Below, in pieces: positions 17,087 to 25,870 of a stretch of 47,251 nt of DNA. The translations under genes were made by a program, and so were the position numbers. The first letter of the stretch is position 1. The number at the start of each line of letters is the position of its first letter. The stretch comes from Nostoc indistinguendum CM1-VF10. GTDB taxonomy: Bacteria > Cyanobacteriota > Cyanobacteriia > Cyanobacteriales > Nostocaceae. The stretch lies in contig JAHHHS010000056.1 of assembly GCA_019359215.1 (NCBI GenBank), positions 1 to 47,251 on the forward strand, read 5' to 3'. The notes beneath the pieces were generated by a model. The model did no database searches. It was not told the DNA's origin and was given only the letters and a program-made list of their open reading frames with translations.

Positions 17087-18175
17087 TTATTGCAGCGTAC
17101 CGCGTTTGATTTGTTCGCTTTCAATGGCTTCAAATAAGGCGCGAAAGTTACCTTCGCCAAAACCTTGAGCTTGGAAACGGCGTTCAATAAACTCAAAGAA
17201 AAATGTCGGCTGTTCAAATATTGGCTGGGTAAAAATTTGTAGTAATAAGGGCGGTGTATCTCGTCTCTCTAAAGGAGTATATTCTTGCCAATCCACCAGA
17301 ATTTCCTGTTGAGCGATCGCTTCTAGTTCTAAAAGTGATAGAGGCAATCCTGGACGCTGTTTTAGCTGCGAGTAGTAGCTTTGGGGAACTGAGAGTAAGG
17401 ATAAACCACTGGCACGAAATTTAGCGATCGCACTCACAAGATTAGTCGTTCGCAAGGCAATATGTTGAATTCCGGGCCCGCGATTGACATCTAAAAATTC
17501 CTGAATTTGGGAATTTTTGGAAGCTGGTTCATTAATTGGCAATTGGACGCTGCCATTGTGCGAAACCATCACTTGACTGTGTAAAGCAGAACGATTGGTT
17601 TTAATTTTAAATGCTTGCTGGGGCTGAAAATCTAGGATATTTTCGTACCAAGCCACAGCATTTTCCAATTCACCAACTGCCACGTTTAACACTATGTGAT
17701 CTATGGCGGTAAAAGTGTTGTCATTTGTCATTTGTCCTTTGTCATTGGTGTTAGTTACAAATGACGACGGACAACAAATAACCAATGACCTTTCGATTAA
17801 TGTATGAGTTAGTCCACCCCAGGCGGCAATTTTGCCACACTTGAGGAATGCTGTACCCACCTGGCGTTCCTGGGTAGGTTGGAGGATTGTAGCACCGTGT
17901 TTTTGAGCTAGTGCGATCGCTGCTTCTACATCTTCGACAGCAAAAGCGACATCTGCTACACCAGGTGGATATTGACGGAGAAACTCAGCTACTGGACTTG
18001 TGGGTAACAATGGTGAAGACAGGAAAAAGCAGACAGCACCACTCTTCACCACTTCTGTACAAGTGTGAAATGAACTAATGCGATCGGTTACTGGTTGAAA
18101 ACCAAGATGGTTTACAAACCAATCCCGCCATACTTTCGCGTCTTCTACATAGAAATGAACGTGATCAATTTTCAT
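17087..18175 (-). CDS. hpd: 4-hydroxyphenylpyruvate dioxygenase with in-frame repeat insertion
   Basis: This enzyme makes homogentisate, the head-group precursor for tocopherol and, in some organisms, quinones. It has two VOC (glyoxalase-fold) domains: 1-128 and about 155-340. The iron ligands are visible as His160 (AIDHIVLNV), His238 (IQHIALRTT) and Glu328 (FFFEFIERR). The C-terminal helix that closes the active site (GFGEGNFRALFEAIE) is intact. Residues about 130-153 (LVICCPSSFVTNTNDKGQ, then MTNDN) are encoded by a GTCATTTGTC-type intergenic repeat that sits in frame in the interdomain linker. The reading frame and all catalytic residues are kept, so the enzyme is probably functional. Confidence 0.93.
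   Translation of the reverse strand: MKIDHVHFYVEDAKVWRDWFVNHLGFQPVTDRISSFHTCTEVVKSGAVCFFLSSPLLPTSPVAEFLRQYPPGVADVAFAVEDVEAAIALAQKHGATILQPTQERQVGTAFLKCGKIAAWGGLTHTLIERSLVICCPSSFVTNTNDKGQMTNDNTFTAIDHIVLNVAVGELENAVAWYENILDFQPQQAFKIKTNRSALHSQVMVSHNGSVQLPINEPASKNSQIQEFLDVNRGPGIQHIALRTTNLVSAIAKFRASGLSLLSVPQSYYSQLKQRPGLPLSLLELEAIAQQEILVDWQEYTPLERRDTPPLLLQIFTQPIFEQPTFFFEFIERRFQAQGFGEGNFRALFEAIESEQIKRGTLQ
17721..17796. repeat. STRR-type GTCATTT tract inside the HPPD gene
   Basis: TTGTCATTTGTCATTTGTCC, TTTGTCATTGG and then, after a short spacer, complementary ACAAATGAC...ACAACAAATAACCAATGACC. It is the same repeat family as the intergenic tracts at 4200-4254, 5994-6018 and 43223-43249. Confidence 0.85.
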
Positions 18176-18281
18176 AGATACTGAAAATCCAGCATAACAG
18201 CTTATATCTCTGTAAATTTTGCCTTTTTTGCTAAATTTTCAGGTCTTTCCCAGGCAATAATTATGTAGGCTGACTCCCACT

Positions 18282-19189
18282 TTAAAAAAACAAATGACTA
18301 TCAGGTTGAATGTTAATTTCCATTGGCACAGCTTGCGGTTCGGCAGAAAGGGCAAAGAAAATCGCATTGGCAGCAGTTTCAGGACTGAGCATTTTTTTCC
18401 GGTCTACTTTTAGGTTGACGTTATCCCAGAAAGGAGAATCTACCCCACCAAAGTAGAATAGCGTGAACTTGATACCAAAACGCTTGAGTTCCTCTGCCAT
18501 GCATTTGCTGAAACCGACAACACCAAACTTAGAAGCAGAGTAAGCTGCTGCCATTCCCATCGAATGCTTGCCCAGAATTCCAACCACGTTACAGATGTGA
18601 CCAGACTTGCGTTTTTGCATCTCTTCAGCAGCCGCTTGAGTGGTGTAAAAGCTGCCTTTCAAGTTGACATCTAACATCTTGTCTAAATCAGCAGGTTCCA
18701 GGCTGTTGTAAGGCTTGAGTATACCGACACCGGCGGCATTCACTAAAATATCGATTTGACCAAACTCAGCGATCGTCTTTTCTATCAAAGTATCTACCTG
18801 TTGAGGGTCAGTAATATCGGTGGGAACGCTCAAAACTTGCCCTGGTAAATCACCTGCCAGTGTTGTTAAACGAACCGCATCTCTGGCAGCCAATACCAAC
18901 CGGACTCTGGTAGGCGCAAGTTTGTATGTTAAAGCTGAACCAATGCCACCAGTAGCACCGACAATGTGATTTTTTCTTCTGACCAGTCTTTGACTAAAGG
19001 AACTTCCGTAGTCTCGGTTATAGATACTTTAGTATGTCCATTGGTGTTAGCAAACAACTCACCTTCTAAGGAACGAGGGAATGCAGGCTCAAGAAATTGT
19101 TTACCACAATTTTTGCAGAGATAATTCTGCTTGTCATTCCGACGACCATTTTTCCGATATAAAGTAGATTCGCACCGAGGACATTTCAT
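18282..19189 (-). pseudogene. Zinc-ribbon / short-chain dehydrogenase fusion, frameshifted
   Basis: ATG 19189 opens a frame with an IS1 InsA-like zinc ribbon (MKCPRCESTLYRKNG, then NYLCKNCGKQF; Cys pairs at 3/6 and 25/28), followed by a linker ending VKDWSEEKIT. The frame then runs into a stop at 18929. One base earlier, the alternate frame continues as IVGATGGIGSALTYKLAP, the nucleotide-binding motif of an SDR, through VLAARDA, NAAGVG and the catalytic YSASK to the stop at 18282. A single-base deletion near 18966-18970, within AAAAAATCACATTG, explains the break. Without it one protein of about 302 residues results. Function of the fusion is unknown; SDRs are NAD(P)-dependent oxidoreductases. 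A sequencing error cannot be excluded. Confidence 0.82.
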
Positions 19190-19375
19190 CTTGTGATTTA
19201 GGTGGTCTAGAACAGATACCTGTATTTAAATATATAGTATAAAAAAGTACTGTCAATGACAGTTTGTATTGCACAATACAAGAAAAACTCAAGGCAAGCG
19301 GAAATTAAATTTAACCCATCATTTCCGCTTGCACTATGTCATAGCCATCTGAGTAGCTAGAATTTTAGAAACACT

Positions 19376-20155
19376 TCAACTAATGCGGGCGAAAACATAG
19401 TCACGGGTGCGAGAATCTACAGGGTTAGTAAAGATTTTGCTTGTAGTACCAAATTCAACCATTTGAGTAATACGATTTTCATTATTATGAAAAAAAGCCG
19501 TAAAATCAGATAGGCGAGTAACTTGCTGCATATTGTGAGTAACAATCACAATTGTCAACTCAGAGCGCAAGTTATGGATTAGATGCTCAACTTTCATGCT
19601 ACCGACAGGGTCAAGACCTGAACAAGGTTCATCCATCAACAAAACATTAGGTTTGACTGCTAAAGCACGAGCAATACATAATCTTTGTTGTTGACCACCA
19701 GAAAGTTCTAAAGCAGATTTGTGCAGCTTATTTTTGACTTCATCCCAAAGTTCGGCAGCTTTGATGGCAGATTCAACGATTCCATCTAATTCTACTTTCG
19801 GATGCCATCCAACTAATTTCACTCCATAAGCAACGTTATCGTAAACGCTCATGGGAAAAAGATTCGGCTTGGGAAAAACCATACTGACTTGGCGACGTAA
19901 ACGATTGATGTTGACACGACGCTCATAAATACTCTGCCCAAAAAATTCTACTTTTCCTTCAACCTTCACATCTCCTTCTAATTCACTCATGCGATTTAAC
20001 GATTTAAGAAAAGTAGACTTGCCACAACCACTAGAACCAATAATTGCCGTGACTTGGTTTTGGTAAATATCCATTGACACGCCTTCAACTATCTTTTGAG
20101 CGTCGTAAGAGAAGCTGAAGTTTTTGACTCTGATGGCTGGAATTAGTTTACTCAT
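19376..20155 (-). CDS. pstB: Second PstB-like phosphate ABC transporter ATPase, divergent
   Basis: 259 residues. Walker A is GSSGCGKS (40-47), signature LSGGQQQ (151-157), Walker B VLLMDEP (171-177) and H-loop VTHNMQQ. The Q-loop glutamine is replaced: MVFPKPNLFP here (Pro95) versus MVFQRPNPFP in the neighbouring paralogue. The D-loop region reads CSGLDP instead of TSALDP. The N-terminus SKLIPAIRVKNFSFSY is otherwise PstB-like. It is separated from the first pstB by 358 bp, so it may have its own promoter. Either a second ATPase giving a PstB-PstB' heterodimer, or an ATPase with altered kinetics, is plausible. Confidence 0.9.
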   Translation of the reverse strand: MSKLIPAIRVKNFSFSYDAQKIVEGVSMDIYQNQVTAIIGSSGCGKSTFLKSLNRMSELEGDVKVEGKVEFFGQSIYERRVNINRLRRQVSMVFPKPNLFPMSVYDNVAYGVKLVGWHPKVELDGIVESAIKAAELWDEVKNKLHKSALELSGGQQQRLCIARALAVKPNVLLMDEPCSGLDPVGSMKVEHLIHNLRSELTIVIVTHNMQQVTRLSDFTAFFHNNENRITQMVEFGTTSKIFTNPVDSRTRDYVFARIS

Positions 20156-20513
20156 ATTCCTAAAACGTGTGAAACAAAACTTGATTCAGTAAAACAGTAC
20201 AAATCAGCAACGCTGTTTCACTATGTTAATCTGAAAAGTAGATGTTCATATAAATTACATAGTTACTTAGTAGCCATGCAGCAAATAAACAGTTACTATA
20301 TTTTTATATAGGGTTGTGTCCCAAAATTCATTTTTTACAACCTTTCTCTACTCATTTTACTTACATTGACTAATAACTTTTGATTAAGAGAGAAAGTAGA
20401 AAAAATTTTTACCCTTACTTATCAATTTAATAACTATTTATAGTTTTTGGAAGGTATGGCAAGCATCCGGGAAACCAAATATAGCAAGTTTTTTACTTTT
20501 CTAGAAAATATTT
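20156..20513. other. Gap between the two pstB genes
   Basis: AT-rich with no ORF and no clear Pho-box repeat. It may hold a separate promoter for the second pstB. No terminator after the first pstB was recognised. Confidence 0.5.
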
Positions 20514-21308
20514 TTATCCAAAACGACCATTCACATAGTCTGCTGTCTGTTGCTTTGAGGGGTGATTAAAAATCTTTTTTGTCTGATCAAATTCTATCAA
20601 TTCACCTAAATACATAAACGCCGTGTAATCAGAAACACGAGCTGCCTGCTGCATATTGTGAGTCACAATCAAAATCGTCACCGTTTCTTTCAATTGATTA
20701 ATTAACTCTTCAATGCTGGCGGTAGCTATCGGGTCTAAGGCTGATGTTGGTTCATCAAATAGAACAATTTCAGGGTCAGTCGCCAAAGCGCGGGCGATGC
20801 ACAACCTCTGCTGTTGACCACCAGAAAGGTTAAAAGCTAAGTCATTTAGGCGATCTTTTACTTCATTCCACAAAGCTGCATCATGCAAAGCTTTCTCTAC
20901 TTTCTCATCAAGGACTGCACGTTTTGATTCACCCCGTACCTTCAGACCATAAGCGACATTTTCATAAATTGACTTAGGAAAAGGATTGGGTCTTTGAAAC
21001 ACCATACTAATCCGCATCCGTACCTCAATTGGGTCAACTTTATTACCAAGGAGGTTGATCCCATCTGGTTTGAGGGTGATTTCCCCTTTATAACTATTTC
21101 CGGGGTAGAGGTCGTGCATTCGATTAAAACAACGTAACAGGGTGGTTTTGCCACATCCAGAAGGGCCAATCAGCGCCGTTACTTGTTTGTCACCCACTGA
21201 CATATTAATGTCTTTGAGAGCGTGAACTGTTCCACCGTAGTAGAAATTCAAGTAATTAACCGAAGCTTTAATCGATTTTTCTAGGGTTGATGATGCAATT
21301 TCTACCAT
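20514..21308 (-). CDS. pstB: Phosphate ABC transporter ATP-binding protein PstB
   Basis: 264 residues with canonical ABC motifs: Walker A GPSGCGKT, Q-loop VFQRPNPFPKSI, signature LSGGQQQRLCIARALA, Walker B IVLFDEPTSALDP and H-loop VTHNMQQAARVS. It drives high-affinity phosphate import with PstA and PstC. Its start overlaps the pstA stop by 7 bp, which indicates translational coupling. Confidence 0.96.
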   Translation of the reverse strand: MVEIASSTLEKSIKASVNYLNFYYGGTVHALKDINMSVGDKQVTALIGPSGCGKTTLLRCFNRMHDLYPGNSYKGEITLKPDGINLLGNKVDPIEVRMRISMVFQRPNPFPKSIYENVAYGLKVRGESKRAVLDEKVEKALHDAALWNEVKDRLNDLAFNLSGGQQQRLCIARALATDPEIVLFDEPTSALDPIATASIEELINQLKETVTILIVTHNMQQAARVSDYTAFMYLGELIEFDQTKKIFNHPSKQQTADYVNGRFG

Positions 21309-22225
21309 TTGATTTTTTTGCGTAAACGATAGCGGATATAAATTGCCACAGCGTTCATGGCCAAAGTAATGGCAATTAGAACAATACCTGCTGCTGCTGC
21401 ATTCACCTGAAACTCAGCTTGGGGACGAGATACCCAATCAAACATTTGAATGGGCATAACTGTGAACGGAGCAAGTAACCAAGATAAGGATATATAGGGA
21501 AACTGCTCAGTAATTGGTGGTTCTGGTAAGAAGGCTATAAAGGTAAGTGCACCAATGGTAATTAGAGGTGCAGTTTCACCAATAGCTCGTGCTAGGGCAA
21601 CAATAATACCAGTGAGAATTGTGCCTGTTGAGTAAGGCAGAATATGATCCCAAATCATTTGCCACTTAGAAGCCCCTGCCGCATAAGCAGCTTCACGGAT
21701 GCTATTTGGTATAGCACGCAGAGCCTCGCGGGTAGAAACGATCACCACTGGTAAAACTAATAACGCCAAGGTAAACCCAGCAGTAATAATGCTTCGACCG
21801 AGGTTTAACCCATAAACAAACACACTCAAAGCCAAAACTCCGTAAATAATCGAGGGAACGCCAGCTAAATTGGTGACATTAATTTCGATTAAATCAGACA
21901 ACCAATTTTTTCGGGCATACTCTTCTAAGTAAATCCCTGAAGCTATACCGATGGGTATAGCTACTAAAGACGTTACAAACATAACCAAAAGCGTTCCCAC
22001 CCAAGCTGAGAGGATGCCCGCTTCTTCTGCCCTACGACTGGGAAACGAAGTCAAAAATTGCCATGAAAGACGTGGGAAACCATCGGTAATTAAATCCAAT
22101 AATAGTGCCAGTAATGTGACAATGCCAATCAGCATTGATAACAGCCCTATAACGTTGAAAATATGTTGCGATCGCTTATTGCGGTTAATAGTCTTACGGA
22201 CTTCTTGAATATTGAGAGTTGTCAT
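21302..22225 (-). CDS. pstA: Phosphate ABC transporter permease PstA
   Basis: 307 residues with six membrane helices. The binding-protein-dependent permease EAA loop is REAAYAAGASKWQMIWDHILP. Start chosen at ATG 22225, which is one base from the pstC stop (TGA-T-ATG); an upstream in-frame start at 22267 would overlap pstC by 41 bp and add a non-conserved extension. With PstC it forms the membrane channel of the phosphate transporter. Confidence 0.95.
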   Translation of the reverse strand: MTTLNIQEVRKTINRNKRSQHIFNVIGLLSMLIGIVTLLALLLDLITDGFPRLSWQFLTSFPSRRAEEAGILSAWVGTLLVMFVTSLVAIPIGIASGIYLEEYARKNWLSDLIEINVTNLAGVPSIIYGVLALSVFVYGLNLGRSIITAGFTLALLVLPVVIVSTREALRAIPNSIREAAYAAGASKWQMIWDHILPYSTGTILTGIIVALARAIGETAPLITIGALTFIAFLPEPPITEQFPYISLSWLLAPFTVMPIQMFDWVSRPQAEFQVNAAAAGIVLIAITLAMNAVAIYIRYRLRKKIKW

Positions 22226-22226
22226 A

Positions 22227-23141
22227 TCAATAAATTTCTCGATAGCGCTTGATGAGAAAATAACCAATGATGTTGAAGACTAAAGTCATTAGCACTAACG
22301 TGAGTCCAACTGCAAAGATAGTCTGATATTCCAGGCTGCCATGAGGCAGGTCACCGAGACTTACCGATACAATGTAGGCTGTCATTGTAGCGGCTGGTTC
22401 CATCGGGTTAAGGGTCAGGTTTGGTTGTCCACCCGCAGCAATAGCTACTATCATCGTTTCACCGATTGCACGAGAAATTCCCAAAATGCAAGCGGCAGAA
22501 ATGCCAGAAATAGAAGCTGGTAATATAACTCGCAAAGCTGTCTGGAAGCGGGTAGCCCCCATTGCATAAGAAGCCTCGCGTAGATGTGCGGGTACTGTAC
22601 GCATGGCATCTTCGCTCAGGGAACTGACATAAGGAATAATCATAATACCGATGACTAGCCCCGCACTTAACATATTAAAACCAGGTAAGTCTGGCAGAAT
22701 TACCTGCAATAGGGGTGTGACAAATAAGAGGGCAAAATAACCGTAAACTACTGTAGGGATACCCGCCAGCAGTTCTAAAGCTGGCTTGACAATTTCCCGA
22801 ACGATGGGTAAAGCAAATTCACTCAGGTAAATAGCAATAATCGTACCTAACGGTACTGCTACTAATAAAGCAACTAATGTAGTAACTAATGTTCCTGTTA
22901 CCAACGGTAAAATTCCGTAATGCTTATCGTCAAATAAAGGTGTCCACTGTGTATCTGTAAGGAATTCCCATAAAGATACTTTTTGAAAAAATATTATAGA
23001 CTCGTAAACTAAAATACCGAGAATGGCTATTGTAGTTGCTACAGAAGAAAGTGCTGCTAGAAATAAGACAGACTCAATAGCCCGTTCTTGCAAATCACGC
23101 GCTAGCTTTCGAGAAATTTGAGTTTGTTTTGCACTACTCAT
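22227..23141 (-). CDS. pstC: Phosphate ABC transporter permease PstC
   Basis: 304 residues, six membrane helices. The EAA loop is REASYAMGATRFQTALRVILP, and GISRAIGETMIVAIAAGG is typical of PstC. It starts at ATG 23141, 111 bp after pstS, with a stable hairpin in the gap (23183-23209) that may reduce downstream expression relative to pstS. Confidence 0.95.
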   Translation of the reverse strand: MSSAKQTQISRKLARDLQERAIESVLFLAALSSVATTIAILGILVYESIIFFQKVSLWEFLTDTQWTPLFDDKHYGILPLVTGTLVTTLVALLVAVPLGTIIAIYLSEFALPIVREIVKPALELLAGIPTVVYGYFALLFVTPLLQVILPDLPGFNMLSAGLVIGIMIIPYVSSLSEDAMRTVPAHLREASYAMGATRFQTALRVILPASISGISAACILGISRAIGETMIVAIAAGGQPNLTLNPMEPAATMTAYIVSVSLGDLPHGSLEYQTIFAVGLTLVLMTLVFNIIGYFLIKRYREIY

Positions 23142-23182
23142 GCTGAAATGCGATCGCTCCTGAGATGATGAATTTAAATAGA

Positions 23183-23209
23183 CAAAGAGAGGTAGTACAC
23201 CTCCCTTTG
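23183..23209 (-). promoter_or_regulatory. Intercistronic hairpin between pstS and pstC
   Basis: On the minus strand CAAAGGGAGGT and ACCTCTCTTTG form an 11-bp stem (one G-U pair) with a 5-base loop. No T run follows. Such a stem-loop between a binding-protein gene and its permease genes typically protects the upstream message, giving more PstS than PstC/A/B. Confidence 0.6.
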
Positions 23210-23252
23210 ATAAATTGCAGATTTTGAACTAATTCAAAATTCACAATTAGGC

Positions 23253-24266
23253 TTATTCTCTAGCTTCACGGCTTAATAATTCTTCAATCTTCAGCCCAAC
23301 TGATTCTTGACCACCAAAAATAGTGCCATATCTCTTCTTATTGAAGTGATTCTGAGCGGTAGTGTATGCTGATGCTGGCAGGGCAATGTATTTTACTTCT
23401 TGAGAAAACTTAGCTGCATTCTGCAAGTAAAATTGCACAAACTGCTTTACTTCTGGTTTGTCAATAGACTTGGAACTGACATAGATAAAAATGGGGCGAG
23501 ATAGTGGATTGTAAGAGCCATTTTTAACTGTTGCTTCTGAGGGCAATACGCCGTTGATTGGCACTGCCTTCAATTTATTTTTGTTTTCTGCATAATAGGC
23601 ATAACCGAAGTAACCAAGGGCGTTCTTATTACGGCTAACACCTTGTACAAGTACGTTGTCATCTTCGCTTGCAGTAAAGTCACCCCGGCTAGACTTCGAT
23701 TTGCCAACAACAGCCTCAGTAAAGTAGTCGAAAGTTCCAGAGTTTGCACCAGGGCCAAACAATTTCAGAGGTGCATTGGGGAACCCATTACGAACCTGAT
23801 TCCAGTTATTGACCTTACCTTGTGCTCCAGGCTCCCAAATTTTCTTCAATTCGGCAACTGTGAGATTTTTTGCCCAGGAGTTTTGAGGGTGAACCACTAC
23901 TGTTAAAGCATCATAAGCTACTGGTAGTTCGACATAACGAATGCCAGCAGCCTTGCAAGCATCGATTTCTTTTTGTAGGATGGGACGAGATGCACCAGAG
24001 ATATCTGTCTCGCCACGACAGAACTTTTTGAAGCCGCCGCCAGTACCAGAAACGCCTACTGTAACTCTAACTTTGCCTCTTTGTGCCTTTTGGAAGTCTT
24101 CTGCTGCTGCTTCCGTAATTGGGAAAACGGTGCTAGAACCATCAACCGTAACTGTGCTGACGCTTTGGGAATGAACCGCAGATATTGATATACCAAAGGA
24201 GGCGGCTACCAATGAGACTATACCTAATACTGTCAGGCTATTAAGCTTAAAGTTCATCTTGTTCAT
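23253..24266 (-). CDS. pstS: Phosphate-binding periplasmic protein PstS
   Basis: 337 residues. A signal peptide (about 1-34, LTVLGIVSLVAASFGISISAVHSQ) precedes VTVDGSSTVFPITEAAAEDFQ, the phosphate-binding motif of PstS. Other conserved stretches are GVSGTGGGFKKFCRGETDISGASRP and LFGPGANSGTFDYFTEAV, with Ser/Thr/Arg ligands. It is the first gene of the pst operon and is preceded by a four-unit Pho box (24397-24440). A second methionine three codons in (24257) is an alternative start. Confidence 0.95.
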   Translation of the reverse strand: MNKMNFKLNSLTVLGIVSLVAASFGISISAVHSQSVSTVTVDGSSTVFPITEAAAEDFQKAQRGKVRVTVGVSGTGGGFKKFCRGETDISGASRPILQKEIDACKAAGIRYVELPVAYDALTVVVHPQNSWAKNLTVAELKKIWEPGAQGKVNNWNQVRNGFPNAPLKLFGPGANSGTFDYFTEAVVGKSKSSRGDFTASEDDNVLVQGVSRNKNALGYFGYAYYAENKNKLKAVPINGVLPSEATVKNGSYNPLSRPIFIYVSSKSIDKPEVKQFVQFYLQNAAKFSQEVKYIALPASAYTTAQNHFNKKRYGTIFGGQESVGLKIEELLSREARE

Positions 24267-24396
24267 AAAAAGATTACTAGTTGATTGGACATTAAATTTC
24301 CGCTAATTCACCTCAAAAAATAACTATTTTTCAAGTTAAAAATCTAGTGAATAACGCGGTTGTCCATAGTCAAGAATATAACCTTGGCAGTTAGTG

Positions 24397-24440
24397 AATA
24401 AGTTAATCAAAGGTTAATTAAAAGTTAATTATAGATTAAT
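24397..24440 (-). promoter_or_regulatory. Pho box: four 11-bp direct repeats upstream of pstS
   Basis: Read on the minus strand: ATTAATCTATA, ATTAACTTTTA, ATTAACCTTTG, ATTAACTTATT, directly joined with an exact 11-bp period. PhoB-type regulators (SphR in cyanobacteria) bind direct repeats one helical turn apart with an (A/T)TTAACC-like core. The box ends about 131 bp upstream of the pstS start. This indicates induction under phosphate starvation. Confidence 0.82.
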
Positions 24441-24914
24441 TAAAATTGATAAATTTCTTAGCCAAAATAATAGTAGTACGGAGATATCTAAATAGCAATT
24501 ATCAATGTATTAAATTTATAAAATATTCAAACTGTTACTATGGAGCGAACAGGAATTAAAAATTTATATTTTATAAGATAAGGTAGCTATCACTAGAGTA
24601 AATAATTTTGAGTTAAAACTTTATTTTTGGTTATAAAACCCAATTTAAATACTTTTTAGACGGTGCTATTTGACCGATTTAAAGCTCCTCTTAAAGGTTA
24701 TTATGATGAAAATTGATAAGCTATAAAAGTACAGAAACCACTTTTTCCTGCTTATATTTTTTAGTGAATACCCTTTACTATAGCTAGCTAATATACATAC
24801 TTTGATATATTTAACCTCGCTAAAATATGCGTTGAAATCAAAACTTACTGCCGTTGTTCGTCTTTTTATGCTTCCTTGCGGCTGCAATACATTACCACAG
24901 ACATAATTAATAAT

Positions 24915-24972
24915 CAGTAGTCAGTGGTCAGCGAGTGAAAACTACTGACTACTGACTACTAACTAACTAATG
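24915..24972. repeat. STRR-type AGTCAGT/ACTGACT tract
   Basis: CAGTAGTCAGT (24915-24925) and ACTGACTACTG (24944-24954) are inverted. The right half is a period-7 array (ACTACTG, then ACTAACTA) ending about 2 bp from the DUF1868 stop at 24975. Confidence 0.75.
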
Positions 24973-24974
24973 AA

Positions 24975-25763
24975 TTAAAAATCTAAAATCGGCCAGTCTG
25001 GTTCACGATAATAGCGTGTCATATTGTCGAACTTTCGCAATTCGACGCGATTGATCAAAAATTCTGGCAAATTTAACAGCCATTGTTCATTCAACTGAGA
25101 AAGCATCGTGCTAAAACTTGTGCGGTCTAAGTCAGATGAAACCTCCCCAAAGTAGGCTAATGTAACATGGGCTGTTAAGTGATAATGCTGCTCAATACCC
25201 AAAGCAATCAACTTGGGATTTTGATAAATTGTTCGGCGAAATTTAATAATTTCCTCGTAGCAGCGTTCATCTTGAGGTACTAAACAAACGGCTATAGCTC
25301 TTGGCATCAGTATCAGTCCCAGCATTTGCCATTTAATCGGATGACTCCTATTTGTCATCAATTGTTGATATTGCTGAAACATTTCAGCTAAACAAGAGTG
25401 TAACTCCTCGTCAAATTTGGGATTTTTTTCGCAGGCATCAAGATAAGCATTATCCCAAATTAAATCTGCTAAAGTCAGATGAAAGCTCGCAGGAGTTAGA
25501 GGCACAATCAAATCACGGTTTACAGGCAACTGTAAAAGTTCCTGTTGGTAAGCCTGTAATTTGGCATAGAAAGCAGAGTTTTGTGATTCTTCTTCTGCCG
25601 GCGGGGTAATTAGCGTATAGCCAGGAAAGGACACTGCTTGTCTCAACCCAGAATGCGGCTGAAATTTAGAAGATTCCTGGATATGCTGGACTTGGGATCT
25701 GTAGGCTTCTGGCAGCGTCAGCCTTGCTAACCGATTTAAGTAAGTTTGATAGTTGTCGTCCAA
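24975..25763 (-). CDS. DUF1868 protein of the 2H phosphoesterase superfamily
   Basis: 262 residues. The two HxT motifs of 2H phosphoesterases are present: SFHLTLADL (His95, Thr97) and AHVTLAYFGE (His199, Thr201). They face each other in the bilobed RNA-ligase/cyclic phosphodiesterase fold. DUF1868 members are found in cyanobacteria and fungi, and substrates are unknown; 2',3'-cyclic or ADP-ribose-type phosphodiesters are guesses. The start is a TTG at 25763; the nearby ATG at 25770 is out of frame. It is divergent from holA. Confidence 0.85.
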   Translation of the reverse strand: MDDNYQTYLNRLARLTLPEAYRSQVQHIQESSKFQPHSGLRQAVSFPGYTLITPPAEEESQNSAFYAKLQAYQQELLQLPVNRDLIVPLTPASFHLTLADLIWDNAYLDACEKNPKFDEELHSCLAEMFQQYQQLMTNRSHPIKWQMLGLILMPRAIAVCLVPQDERCYEEIIKFRRTIYQNPKLIALGIEQHYHLTAHVTLAYFGEVSSDLDRTSFSTMLSQLNEQWLLNLPEFLINRVELRKFDNMTRYYREPDWPILDF

Positions 25764-25870
25764 TCTTCATAGCCTCATGCTCTCACTTGATAGATTTTAG
25801 GGAAAATTACCTTGATTAACAGAATGATTTCAAAAGTATTTAATTTTTGGGAGTGGGGAAGAGGCAGGGG

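Larger units (their letters stand above)
24267..24974. other. Upstream region of pstS and 3' region of the DUF1868 gene
   Basis: It contains the Pho box and a very AT-rich stretch. A minus-strand frame at 24666-24887 shows no family features. The right end is a GTAGTCA-type inverted repeat (24915-24972) that abuts the DUF1868 stop. Confidence 0.6.

Noticed and set aside
18955..18985. Programmed -1 frameshift in the zinc-ribbon/SDR gene
   Set aside because: The six-A run is present, but the zero-frame codons AAA ATC do not make a standard X XXY YYZ slippery heptamer, and no clear downstream stimulatory hairpin was seen. A one-base deletion is simpler.
24666..24887. 73-codon minus-strand frame in the pstS upstream region
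   Set aside because: No recognisable protein; very AT-rich sequence with biased residues.
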